NCBI GenBank assembly: GCA_030606215.1
Contig: JAUWGW010000022.1
Location: forward strand, 1-28,118
From: a bacterium
Lineage (GTDB): Bacteria > NPL-UPA2 > JAUVJM01
Direction: 5' to 3'
DNA length: 28,118 nucleotides
Shown: piece by piece, positions 1-8,368 of the stretch
Layout of the letters: each line of letters starts with the position of its first letter
Position numbering within the stretch: position 1 is the first letter of the stretch
Translations under genes and position numbers: made by a program
The notes under the pieces: model-generated
What the model saw: only the letters and a program-made list of their open reading frames with translations
Databases searched by the model: none
Told to the model about the DNA's origin: nothing

Positions 1-1
1 A

Positions 2-469
2 GCCTGGTGGCTATCAACTTTTAGGGGGAAATTAAAATACTTGATATTGCTACTGATTTTCATAAATAATATGACATATATCTCACATCATCTATTATAC
101 TTTGGAGAGAGAGAGATTGAGCGAACTGAACTAATATCTAAACTAAATGAGATGGAGATCAAATATGTCGGGACAGGTTACTGGCAGGCTTACCCTATAA
201 CGTTTATAACAAAAGAACAGATTATCTGCACCGGGCGCTACGGTGTATCGTCCCGGCATGCCAGAAAAGGTGATCCAGTTACATTTGATAGGTATGACCC
301 TTATCATGAAAAGTTTCGCGAGGCACTAAGAAATAATCCTCGAAGTTGTGCATTTGTATTTGAAGACTCATCTGATTATGAGAAGAATTTTATTAATTCG
401 CTGGAAATTCCATTGGACAGAATGACTGTTGGAAGATATAAAATATATACTTTGCAAGGGGGGACATAA
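2..469 (+). CDS. GT-C membrane glycosyltransferase-like protein, 3' end only
   Basis: The reading frame is open from the left edge, so this is the C-terminal part of a longer gene. It begins in a hydrophobic stretch (LILLLIFI at 41-64), the last membrane segment, followed by about 125 soluble residues. That tail contains YVGTGYWQAYPITFIT near 160-215, a pattern I associate with the C-terminal extracytoplasmic part of GT39/PMT-like polytopic glycosyltransferases (YxxxYWxAYxxTF). The catalytic N-terminal half lies outside the window, so the substrate cannot be judged. The stop at 467-469 lies 7 bases before the next gene, which suggests one transcript. A start inside the window, for example TTG at 41, is unlikely because the frame continues upstream with membrane-like residues. 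Confidence 0.65.
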   Translation, partial: AWWLSTFRGKLKYLILLLIFINNMTYISHHLLYFGEREIERTELISKLNEMEIKYVGTGYWQAYPITFITKEQIICTGRYGVSSRHARKGDPVTFDRYDPYHEKFREALRNNPRSCAFVFEDSSDYEKNFINSLEIPLDRMTVGRYKIYTLQGGT

Positions 470-476
470 TACTTAA

Positions 477-1907
477 ATGAAAGCATACCTTTTAAGCCCG
501 CCATCGTCCCATGGGATAAAAATGGTGCGGGAAGGGCGATGTATGGCGCAGGAAGGTGTCTGGACCACTTTGTGGCCTCCTGTTTCCATGGCTGGGATGG
601 GAGCAATTCTTGAGGAGAGAGGGTTCACTGTCAAAATCACTGATGCCGGCGCTGAAGAAATAGACCTGGAAGCTCTCAAGAAGATATTCAAGGAATTCCA
701 GCCCGATTTTTTAGCTATCAATTCTACAACTCCAACAATTGAAAACGACCTTTCCATGGCGAGAATAGCAAAAGAGATTGTTCCCGGGGTAAAAACAATT
801 GCTTTTGGGATACATGTTAGCGAGCTGCCGGAAGAGTCAATGGAGATGGAGAAAGCTCTTGATTTCATTGTTCGCAATGAACCGGAGTTGACGATAGGAG
901 AACTCCTATGTACCGTGCGCGATAAAGGGGATTTATCTTCTGTTCTCGGAATCAGTTATCGCTCCGGTGGGAAGGTAGCAAATAATCCGCGAAGACCTTA
1001 CATTGAAGACCTTGACTCCCTTCCATTCCCTGCGTGGCATCTGGTAGACAGGACGAGATATACCATGCCCTACACCAGGAGACAATATCTCCTTGTTACG
1101 CCGGCGCGCGGTTGTTTTAACCGCTGTATATTCTGTGTGGGTAAAAGTTATTATGGGGCTAAACTTCGGATACGTTCTGTAGATTCTGTAATTGAGGAGC
1201 TTAAATGGATAGGTAAAGAGTTTGATATCAAAGATTTTCTATTGTGGACAGAGTCTTTTACCCTTGACAGAAAATTTGTAATGGACCTGTGTGAAGCAAT
1301 GATGGAGAGAAATTTGGGAATAAGATGGGTCTGCAACAGTCGTGTAGATGATGTGGACATGGAAATGCTTAAGACTATGAAAAGTGCCGGGTGCTGGATG
1401 GTTGGATATGGGATAGAATCCGGCAGTCAGGAAATACTAAATAATGTGAAAAAAGATGTTACTGTAGAGCAGATAAGGGAAGCCTGTAAGATGACAAGGG
1501 AAGCCGGTATTGAGGTGTCAGGCCACATCGTTTTTGGCCTCCCGGGAGAAACAAAGGAAACTGTTAGGCAGACAATCAAATTTGCTAAGGAACTTGATTT
1601 GGACTATGCTTCTTTCTATTGTGCGACTCCATGGCCCGGGACAAAACTCTATAAAATAGGTAAAGAAAAAGGGTGGTTGAGGGAAGATGCTCCATGGTCA
1701 ATGTATGAGCAGAATACCTGTATTCTTGACATCGGAGATATGAAAGCTGAGGAAATAACTAAAGCGAGAGAAGAAGCGTTTCGTTCGTTTTATCTTTATC
1801 CAAGGACAATCTACAAAACGATTAGAAAGATAAAAACATTCACGCACTTGAGGGATTTTCTGAGGATGCTAAGAACTTTCCTCGTATGGGTCAGGCGGGG
1901 ATACTAA
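477..1907 (+). CDS. B12-binding-domain radical SAM protein
   Basis: A 476-residue protein. Residues 1-150 look like a cobalamin-binding fold (start MKAYLLSPPS; FGIH near 110-113 where relatives have GGxH), but the DxHxxG cobalamin ligand motif is absent. That absence is common in this subfamily. The radical SAM motif CFNRCIFC gives C213, C217 and C220 (CxxxCxxC), ligands for a 4Fe-4S cluster. WTESF near 258 and VGYGIESGSQEIL near 310 are typical later strands of the barrel. Family members perform methylations, ring contractions or rearrangements using SAM radicals; the substrate cannot be read here. Its place among glycosyltransferases suggests a lipid carrier or a sugar, but this is inference. 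A purine-rich run at 456-463 could serve as a distant ribosome site. Confidence 0.85.
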   Translation: MKAYLLSPPSSHGIKMVREGRCMAQEGVWTTLWPPVSMAGMGAILEERGFTVKITDAGAEEIDLEALKKIFKEFQPDFLAINSTTPTIENDLSMARIAKEIVPGVKTIAFGIHVSELPEESMEMEKALDFIVRNEPELTIGELLCTVRDKGDLSSVLGISYRSGGKVANNPRRPYIEDLDSLPFPAWHLVDRTRYTMPYTRRQYLLVTPARGCFNRCIFCVGKSYYGAKLRIRSVDSVIEELKWIGKEFDIKDFLLWTESFTLDRKFVMDLCEAMMERNLGIRWVCNSRVDDVDMEMLKTMKSAGCWMVGYGIESGSQEILNNVKKDVTVEQIREACKMTREAGIEVSGHIVFGLPGETKETVRQTIKFAKELDLDYASFYCATPWPGTKLYKIGKEKGWLREDAPWSMYEQNTCILDIGDMKAEEITKAREEAFRSFYLYPRTIYKTIRKIKTFTHLRDFLRMLRTFLVWVRRGY

Positions 1908-1932
1908 CCCCTGCCCCTTCATCCGGTATAGT

Positions 1933-3723
1933 ATGAAGAGACGTAAATTTCTATGGATATTGATTCTCATATGTTTTTTTACGGGATTAAGGTTCGTTTA
2001 CCTTCCTGCTGACCCTCCGTGGGATATAAGCACAAGTGCTGCCATATTTACCGATGAATGTCACAATGTTCATTGTGTCAGAAACAAGCTCCTTTTTGGC
2101 GAGTGGCAGATGGACAAATATAATAGCTTCATTTACAGTCCGTTGTGGACTATCCTGCAGTATCCTGTTCTTCGATTGTTAGGAATTGGACTGGCGCAGA
2201 TAAAGGTTCTTGGAATCATTCTGAGTTTTCTTGGGATGATTCTCATATATAAATCATTCAGGGAATATTTTGGCTATGGTTACGGAATTCTGGCAGTAAC
2301 CTTAACCGGGTTAAACTATATACTGATAATGTACAATCGTCTTGGGCTTTACGAAAACCTTATCATATTTTTCATGGTCTTGACTCTTTTTCTGTGGCAG
2401 AGAGCTATCCGAACGAAAAGGTACGTATACTTTTTTCTTACAGGATGCGCAGCATTTTTGGTTTTAGTTTCTAAAGGCATGACAGCTCATTTCCTTGTTG
2501 CTTTCTTAATCACGCTCGTGTTTTCCCACGCATTTAGGAGAGGCGGATGGAGGACCTGTCTGAAATGTTTGGGATTCAGTATTCTTGGTATCATCGCGGT
2601 AGCAGGAGTGTGGTATCTATTCTTTTACCATCCAAACATAGAAGAGATACAGGTTCTGAAATCCGGCTGGCTTCGGCGTTTCATGTCGCCGCATCCAGTA
2701 AAAAAAATCTTGATAGGCACAAATCCTGTTTTTCATCGTTTGAGATTTATGCCGGCAACACTTATTGTGTGCTGGTTTTACTGCATTGGCCTTTTGAATC
2801 GCAGACCCATGAAGCTTGAGCCAGTAGAAATGCTAATTTTCCTGTGGTTGGTTGGAGCAGCAACTTTCCCGAATATGCTCACCTACAACCCACTGCGTTA
2901 CTATCTACCAGCTATTCCTCCTCTGATATTCTTATCAGTTATCTTTATAATGCGCCTTGCTGGAGAGTCCGATGGTGCGCAAAGAATGATACCATCCTGT
3001 CGATTTTATACTCTCAATTTCCTGTTTTTGTCAGGGACTTTTTTTTATTTTGTAATTCCTTACACGCGTCACTATGTGCATCGGATTGCAGAAATAGCGC
3101 ATATACAGGAGCTCAATATACTCCAGACCTTAACGCTTTCTCTGTTTTTGGGAGCAGGATTAACCTTCGTCATTGCTTTTATTGTGCGTCTCCGAAAAAC
3201 CCTTTCCTTAATCTCCTCTTTTAATCCCCCTATCCCCCCCTTTACTAAAGGGGGGGATAGAGAGATTGGGGGAGGATATAGGTGGGGGTGTGTCTTAAGA
3301 AGACTCGTGGCTGTCTTTATAACTGTAGCCATTTTAGTCATCAATGCAAATTTCTATTTGCAATGGGTGTTAGAACCGGGCTATATAATCCGCGATACAT
3401 CAAGAAAGCTTGGTTCAATGCTTGAACCGGATTCTCTTATTGTTGGACAGGGGGTTATGCCACTTCTTATAGAAACCAAAGTACGATATGTGCAATATCC
3501 AAACTGGTATGAAGATGGAAAGAAAATATTCTATGATTATCCGGTAACTCATCTCTATCTTCCGGATTATGCCGGGCATTTAAGATGGTTTAAGAAACAT
3601 TATCCAGTTGTCTTGAAATATTCAAAGAAAATGGCAACTTACAAAATCTGGGAAAAAAAATTCTATCTTTTTGAGTTGAATGTCCCTCCCGAGAAGAGGG
3701 AAACCGCTTTTAGATACCGTTGA
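1933..3723 (+). CDS. GT39/PMT-family membrane glycosyltransferase
   Basis: A 596-residue polytopic protein with a first membrane helix at residues 5-20 and about ten further hydrophobic segments. The first outer loop carries D41-E42 (TDEC), the position of the acidic catalytic residue in GT39/ArnT-like GT-C enzymes, followed by YSPLWTILQYPVLRLLG. Such enzymes move a sugar from a polyprenyl-phosphate donor to an acceptor on the outer face of the membrane. The C-terminal 120 residues are soluble. Residues about 430-452 (NPPIPPFTKGG and onward) are encoded by a palindromic repeat and are hydrophilic, unlike the flanking membrane segments. No clear ribosome site precedes the ATG at 1933. The acceptor is unknown. 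Confidence 0.8.
   Translation: MKRRKFLWILILICFFTGLRFVYLPADPPWDISTSAAIFTDECHNVHCVRNKLLFGEWQMDKYNSFIYSPLWTILQYPVLRLLGIGLAQIKVLGIILSFLGMILIYKSFREYFGYGYGILAVTLTGLNYILIMYNRLGLYENLIIFFMVLTLFLWQRAIRTKRYVYFFLTGCAAFLVLVSKGMTAHFLVAFLITLVFSHAFRRGGWRTCLKCLGFSILGIIAVAGVWYLFFYHPNIEEIQVLKSGWLRRFMSPHPVKKILIGTNPVFHRLRFMPATLIVCWFYCIGLLNRRPMKLEPVEMLIFLWLVGAATFPNMLTYNPLRYYLPAIPPLIFLSVIFIMRLAGESDGAQRMIPSCRFYTLNFLFLSGTFFYFVIPYTRHYVHRIAEIAHIQELNILQTLTLSLFLGAGLTFVIAFIVRLRKTLSLISSFNPPIPPFTKGGDREIGGGYRWGCVLRRLVAVFITVAILVINANFYLQWVLEPGYIIRDTSRKLGSMLEPDSLIVGQGVMPLLIETKVRYVQYPNWYEDGKKIFYDYPVTHLYLPDYAGHLRWFKKHYPVVLKYSKKMATYKIWEKKFYLFELNVPPEKRETAFRYR
3230..3260. repeat. In-frame GC-rich palindromic repeat
   Basis: A perfect inverted repeat with 15-base arms around one central C at 3245: the left arm is CTATCCCCCCCTTTA and the right arm is its exact reverse complement. 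Further C-rich (3226-3230) and G-rich (3268-3273, 3282-3288) tracts flank it. It lies inside the GT39 gene and is translated in frame as PPIPPFTKGG, within a loop between membrane helices. It resembles the dispersed miniature palindromes often translated as NPPIPPFTKGG in uncultured and thermophilic bacteria (from memory). The two arms can form a very strong hairpin in the mRNA. Confidence 0.85.
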
Positions 3724-3784
3724 AGCTCAGGAATTTCAAATCAATACTGATCGCTGAACACCGACCGCTGGTTACTGTATTCTG

Positions 3785-5257
3785 ATGAAAGTCATAAATT
3801 ATCTTATTGTTATCACACTTATTATCATTGTTCTTTTCTTGAAAACAGGCGGATTTTCTATCTCCGGCTGGAATGCACTTTCATTTAATCACATAGATAA
3901 ACCACTTGCTATTTTTCTGCTTCTTTGGGCTGTAAGGCTTATCAAAGTCAGGCGTTCTGTGCCGCTTGGTGGGGCGGATAAACCTACCCCTTCCTCAATT
4001 TTCCCCCTTGCTCCCACCTATTCCCCAAAAGTTTTCTTATGTGTGTACTTACTATGGCTTGGGATGAAGCTTAACAGTTTTAGCATCAATTTACTTACTC
4101 TCTATTTGCCACGTCAGGAAAATGTCTTTCATCCAGCGCTAACTTTCATTCTCTCCGCTTTTCTTGTCGGGGGGATAGCTTTTCTTATCTATGCACTTAC
4201 CAGAAATTTGCTTGGGGAGCTCACAGCATTTTTTGCTGCTGGTATTTTTTTGCTTTCTCCGCTTTCCAGAGTAAACACATCTCAATTATTCCCCGGGCAG
4301 ATAATAGTTCTCCTTTCGCTCGGTTCACTCATCTTTTTCATGGAGTGTCTTGAGAGATATAAAAAGGGTGCTCCCGGAAGAAGGAAGTTCTTAGGGGTGA
4401 GTGTTGGTCTTTTAGCCCTTGCCTTTTTGGTGAAATGGGCATTGCTCGGGATAGAGTTTAAACTGCAGGGGGTTCGGGACTGGATTCTGATTCAAAGCCG
4501 ATTGAAGCTTGCTCTACCCGTTGTCTGGCATTATTTACTGTGGGTTGCCGGGGGGATGATTCTCTTTATCTTGAAAAGGAGAATACTTCTTGCTTTACTA
4601 TTTCTCATAACTTTCCTATGGACTTTCTTCGTTGCCAAAAACAATACTGTGGATGTATATATGCCTTTAATTTGCACACTCTCCATTATGATTGCTTCCT
4701 GTTTAGTGTGGCTGATTCAGAATAAATTCACTAACAGAACCATTTTTGACAAGAACCTTTCTTTTGCGATAGTGGTAACGTTCTTTGTTCTGTCCTACTT
4801 TTCCACAGTTTCTAAATTCGTTAATACACCGAGACGAGGTGGTTATGAAGCAGAAAAGTCGCACCATCTTACCAGAAATGTGAGTGTAGTTGATGACGAA
4901 AATGTATCTTCTGGAAGAACTGTGCTCATGGAAAAGACCGAGAGAAAAGAGAAAAGTCTGGTAATGTATGGTCCCTATGATTTACTTCTTCCTGGTAATT
5001 ATGAAACAAGTTTCCGTCTGCTCGTGAAGGATAACACGTTGCCAGTGCCTGTGATTAATATAGATGTTGCAACGGATGGCGGAGACAGGCTTCTGGCGTG
5101 GAGAGACATAAAAGGGAGCGATTTTAGACAGAACAACTCATATGAGACCTTTTCCCTCAAGTTCTCATTGAAGGAGACTAAACAGGTGGAATACAGAGTT
5201 TGCACCTATGGATATACTGACATAAGGATTGACAGGATAGATATAAGACAATTATGA
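3785..5257 (+). CDS. GT-C-like membrane protein with C-terminal beta-rich module
   Basis: A 490-residue protein with about nine hydrophobic segments in residues 1-345. The part around RNLLGELTAFFAAGIFLLSP (about 137-160) matches the central helices of GT39 proteins. However, the first loop lacks the Asp-Glu or Asp-x-x-x-Tyr catalytic signature of its two neighbours, and residues about 60-80 are proline-rich (GGADKPTPSSIFPLAP). It may therefore be catalytically inactive or diverged. Residues about 355-490 form a soluble module with GPYDLLLPGNYETSFRL, INIDVATDGG and YRVCTYGYTDIRIDRIDI. This module is homologous to two copies at the end of the minus-strand protein encoded at 9420-12020. The gene ends in an ATGA overlap with the next one, so the two are translationally coupled. 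Confidence 0.7.
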   Translation: MKVINYLIVITLIIIVLFLKTGGFSISGWNALSFNHIDKPLAIFLLLWAVRLIKVRRSVPLGGADKPTPSSIFPLAPTYSPKVFLCVYLLWLGMKLNSFSINLLTLYLPRQENVFHPALTFILSAFLVGGIAFLIYALTRNLLGELTAFFAAGIFLLSPLSRVNTSQLFPGQIIVLLSLGSLIFFMECLERYKKGAPGRRKFLGVSVGLLALAFLVKWALLGIEFKLQGVRDWILIQSRLKLALPVVWHYLLWVAGGMILFILKRRILLALLFLITFLWTFFVAKNNTVDVYMPLICTLSIMIASCLVWLIQNKFTNRTIFDKNLSFAIVVTFFVLSYFSTVSKFVNTPRRGGYEAEKSHHLTRNVSVVDDENVSSGRTVLMEKTERKEKSLVMYGPYDLLLPGNYETSFRLLVKDNTLPVPVINIDVATDGGDRLLAWRDIKGSDFRQNNSYETFSLKFSLKETKQVEYRVCTYGYTDIRIDRIDIRQL

Positions 5258-7071
5258 GGCAAAGAAGAGTTTCTTGGAATCAATGCTGGCCCTGGATTAT
5301 TTTTCTCGTTGCCTTCTCCCTGAGACTGGCATTACTGTGTGCCCACGATTTCAAATTGGGGTGGGAAGGTGATGGATTCCCCAAGAGTGATGCAAAAGTA
5401 TATGATATTGTTGCAATGAACATATTGGATGGGAGAGGATTTGGTATTTATCTTCTGGGTTTTAAATACAGTTCGATTAGTTCTCCGCTGTATCCTTTAT
5501 TCCTGGCATTTATCTATTCCTTCTTCGGTCACAGTTATATGGCTGTCAAGATTGTTCAACTTGTTATTGGCTCTTTGAATGCAGTACTTGTTTATGCAAT
5601 TGGCAAGAGACTATTCACGAGGAGAAGTGTGGGAGTAATTTCCGGTTTTATCTTTGCCTGTTATCTACCGCATATGTGGTGGACATCCGCACTCATGAGA
5701 GAATTGTTTTCTACATTCATGTTTGCCTTAGCGTATTTGACTATGATAAAAGCGATAGATGAATCTTCACTCAAAAACTGTGTTTTAGCAGGTATCTCCA
5801 TTGGTCTTGCAATTCTCACAAGAGGACAGGCTCTTGTTTTCCTGCCGGTTCTGGTAGTATGTGGTTTTATCAGACATGTCAGAAGACAACACTTCTCAAT
5901 CCTTCTCTTTGCACTGCTTACAATCTCGCCATGGATTGTCAGGAGTATGATTGTGCACAATGGCGCGATCATATTTGAAACGGCTGCTGCAAGACAGTTC
6001 TGGACAGGGGCTAATCCGAAATATAGAGGCTTTTTCTATTCGAGAGCCGCACGGCATGAAGCTTTATGGGATGAACCTTTTCAGTCTGAGGCGCAGAGAT
6101 GTAGAAGGCTGAATCGCGATGCAATAAGACTCATAAAGGAAAATCCACAACGCTACTTTGGATACGTTAAAACGAGGTTGAGACGTTTCTGGAATGTTCA
6201 TAGATTGAAGGTAGTGAGTTTTGATTTTAAAGGAATTGAAAGATTGCTTCCATATGTAGTTATGTTCTTTGGGTTTATAGGAGCGGTGCATGCTTTCTTT
6301 CTGTATCCAAGGAGTGTACCACTCATATTGATTATTCTATTCTATTCACTTGTGTCAGGGGTTTGTGGGTCGCTTACCAGGTACAGGCTGCCATTAGAAC
6401 AATTCCTTATGATCTTTACTGCGTATACAATTTACCTCGTCAGTCAAATTCGCTCAAGAGACTGGCGAAAGCTACACCCCCACTTATCTCCTCCCCCTTC
6501 AAGGGGGAGGAGTGAGGAGGGGGACAGGTTTCCTGAGAAATCTGCCCCGTTAGGATTTCGAATGGGGTTGGCGAAGTTCTTAAAAGTCTGTGGTGTTCTC
6601 CTGGTTTTAGTATTTTCTATCCGCCTTTGCATTGCATACTGGGGTCCGGGAGAGAGGATTATTGAGCCTCAGGTTAGTGAGGAGAAAATTCAACTTGCTT
6701 TGAAGGAGCATAATCTCCTTACAAGATGGGAAGAACAGAATCAGGAACTAACTTATAAGGATATTTTTCTTGACCAGGCACAGAGTGGTGGATATGTTAC
6801 AAGATACGATGGCGCTATTGTCATCTGGAAAGGAAGGATGGAATACATTATCAAAGATGTAAATGGCAGCATTAAGCATTCCGGGTTTGTTTTGAATCCG
6901 TCGCCCCACGATTTTGGGAAAGAAGCTTTTGGAGTCGTACCTGTGCCTGGAGTTGAAGTAAAAGCAGAAAACTTTCAGGGTGGAGATATTGTTTTTATCA
7001 TTGCAAGAGTCAAGACTACAGGTAGGGTCCTCGGGGACCCAGTGGTCGAGTTTTATGAAATTCTGAAGTAA
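5254..7071 (+). CDS. GT39/PMT-family membrane glycosyltransferase
   Basis: A 605-residue polytopic protein whose ATG overlaps the previous stop (ATGA). The first outer loop has SDAKVYD (D46, Y50, D51), followed by NILDGRGFG and SSPLYPLFLAFIY. This is the classical GT39 pattern of an acidic catalytic residue and a loop leading to helix 2. At least ten membrane helices follow up to about residue 400. A further helix near 435-460 is followed by a 140-residue soluble C-terminal domain with beta-type segments. A palindromic repeat encodes HPHLSPPPSRGRSEEG (about 407-422) just before the last helix. The predicted role is transfer of a polyprenyl-phosphate-linked sugar outside the cytoplasmic membrane. 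The acceptor is unknown. Confidence 0.8.
   Translation: MRQRRVSWNQCWPWIIFLVAFSLRLALLCAHDFKLGWEGDGFPKSDAKVYDIVAMNILDGRGFGIYLLGFKYSSISSPLYPLFLAFIYSFFGHSYMAVKIVQLVIGSLNAVLVYAIGKRLFTRRSVGVISGFIFACYLPHMWWTSALMRELFSTFMFALAYLTMIKAIDESSLKNCVLAGISIGLAILTRGQALVFLPVLVVCGFIRHVRRQHFSILLFALLTISPWIVRSMIVHNGAIIFETAAARQFWTGANPKYRGFFYSRAARHEALWDEPFQSEAQRCRRLNRDAIRLIKENPQRYFGYVKTRLRRFWNVHRLKVVSFDFKGIERLLPYVVMFFGFIGAVHAFFLYPRSVPLILIILFYSLVSGVCGSLTRYRLPLEQFLMIFTAYTIYLVSQIRSRDWRKLHPHLSPPPSRGRSEEGDRFPEKSAPLGFRMGLAKFLKVCGVLLVLVFSIRLCIAYWGPGERIIEPQVSEEKIQLALKEHNLLTRWEEQNQELTYKDIFLDQAQSGGYVTRYDGAIVIWKGRMEYIIKDVNGSIKHSGFVLNPSPHDFGKEAFGVVPVPGVEVKAENFQGGDIVFIIARVKTTGRVLGDPVVEFYEILK
6488..6512. repeat. In-frame GC-rich palindromic repeat
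   Basis: A perfect inverted repeat with 12-base arms (CTCCTCCCCCTT and its reverse complement) around a single C at 6500. It is bordered by a C tract (6476-6481) and a G tract (6519-6523). It is translated in frame as part of HLSPPPSRGRSEEG within a GT39 gene, between membrane helices. The sequence class (cccct..ctc / gag..agggg) is the common miniature palindrome translated PHLSPPPSRGR in many bacteria (from memory). It differs in sequence from the palindrome at 3230-3260 but has the same architecture and the same kind of insertion position. Confidence 0.85.
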
Positions 7072-7096
7072 AACTACGCAGCCTACGGAGACGTGC

Positions 7097-8323
7097 ATGA
7101 GCAAAGAGTGGCTTAAGAAGTCGATTATTGTCTTACTGTTTTTGTATTGCGTAAGCCTTGTAGTTCATATATCAACTCATAGTGACCAGTTGCAGTGGGA
7201 CTTTGAGGTATACTATTATGCCGCCAAAGCCTATGCCGCCGGACTAAATCCTTATGACGTTAAAACTGTGTCAGAGGTAGCTCAGAGTCCGAGAATCTGG
7301 CGTTTAAAACTGAGGTTCGTCTATCCACTAATTACTCTATTGTTCTTCCGGCTCTTTTTATTGGTAGATTATAACACAGCTTTCTATTTGTTTCTGGCTC
7401 TTAAATGCATATTATTGGTCGGGCTTATCTTTTTGTGGAGAAAGGAATTTCTTAAGGGAGAGAAAGATTTACTCTTCTACTTTTTCTGTTTGTTAGCTTT
7501 TAACGGTGCCATTTATCTTGATATGAGGGCGGGTAATATTTCCATTTTGGAACAATTCTTAATCTGGCTTGCCTTCTATTTCTTTTTGAGACGCAGGGTG
7601 TTACTGTTCTGCCTTTTTATCCTTATTGCGGCAGTGTTTAAGATTACGCCAATACTATTTCTGTTCCTGTTGTGGTTTTCAAAAGAGAAAAAGAAGTATA
7701 TATATTCCCTCGGGTCGTTTATTCTTTTTGGAGCCATTCTGTTAATGCCTTATATAACCACTCCTCATCTATTTGCAGATTTTGTAGATAATGCTCATGG
7801 TCTATCTGGCTATGGCATGAAAAATCCTTCAACTCTCACTCTAATAAGGCATTTGCTCCACTTATTAGCGAATAAGACCGGCATAGTTATGACCCCTAAA
7901 ATTGAGTTGGCAGTATTTTTCGCCATAATTGCGGCTATAGTTTTTGTGAGCTGGCGAGCATGTATGGTATTGAGGTCGGTTGAAGTGAAAGATAAAGGAA
8001 GGATAATTTTATTTTTTGCTTGTTTGGTCTATGCTCTGAGTGTTCCACGCTTTAAAGATTACTCTTACATTTTGCTGATTGTTCCAACATATTTTATACT
8101 GAAGAAAGCCAATTACATGGGAGCGTTTCCTTTTCTTTTTGTCTTGGCAACCCTTTCTTCTCGTCATATAATGTTGCCGGGGCTCGGTGCAATTTTCGGC
8201 ACTTTGTGGGAATACTACCCATTGGTGATAGCTTACTGTGTATGGATTTTATACTTATATGACATCTTTGTTATTACCCGGAATCGGGAGAAAATTGAGA
8301 TTGAGACTAAAAATTGTAGTTGA
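7097..8323 (+). CDS. GT87-like (DUF2029) membrane mannosyltransferase
   Basis: A 408-residue polytopic protein. After the first helix it has WDFEVYYYAAKAYAAGLNPYD (about 34-54). This is the hallmark first loop of GT87 polyprenol-phosphate-mannose-dependent alpha-mannosyltransferases, with the catalytic Asp in DFxVYY. The later motifs RAGNISILEQ (near 150) and AVFKITPILF (near 178) are also typical. It would transfer mannose or a related sugar from a polyprenyl phosphate carrier on the outer face of the membrane. GGAG at 7087-7090 is a well-placed ribosome site for the ATG at 7097. It lies 25 bases after the preceding GT39 gene and is probably in the same operon. The donor sugar is inferred from the family. 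Confidence 0.8.
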   Translation: MSKEWLKKSIIVLLFLYCVSLVVHISTHSDQLQWDFEVYYYAAKAYAAGLNPYDVKTVSEVAQSPRIWRLKLRFVYPLITLLFFRLFLLVDYNTAFYLFLALKCILLVGLIFLWRKEFLKGEKDLLFYFFCLLAFNGAIYLDMRAGNISILEQFLIWLAFYFFLRRRVLLFCLFILIAAVFKITPILFLFLLWFSKEKKKYIYSLGSFILFGAILLMPYITTPHLFADFVDNAHGLSGYGMKNPSTLTLIRHLLHLLANKTGIVMTPKIELAVFFAIIAAIVFVSWRACMVLRSVEVKDKGRIILFFACLVYALSVPRFKDYSYILLIVPTYFILKKANYMGAFPFLFVLATLSSRHIMLPGLGAIFGTLWEYYPLVIAYCVWILYLYDIFVITRNREKIEIETKNCS

Positions 8324-8368
8324 TGTGGGAAGGCAAACAAAAAATAGGTGTATTTGAGGAGATAAGTT

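Noticed and set aside
3749-3781. Degenerate repeat of CGCTGA/ACCGACCGCTG units, echoed at 12225-12290 as CGGTTAGCGGTCAG
   Set aside because: Too short and imperfect for a defined repeat family; only a weak resemblance between the two intergenic spots.
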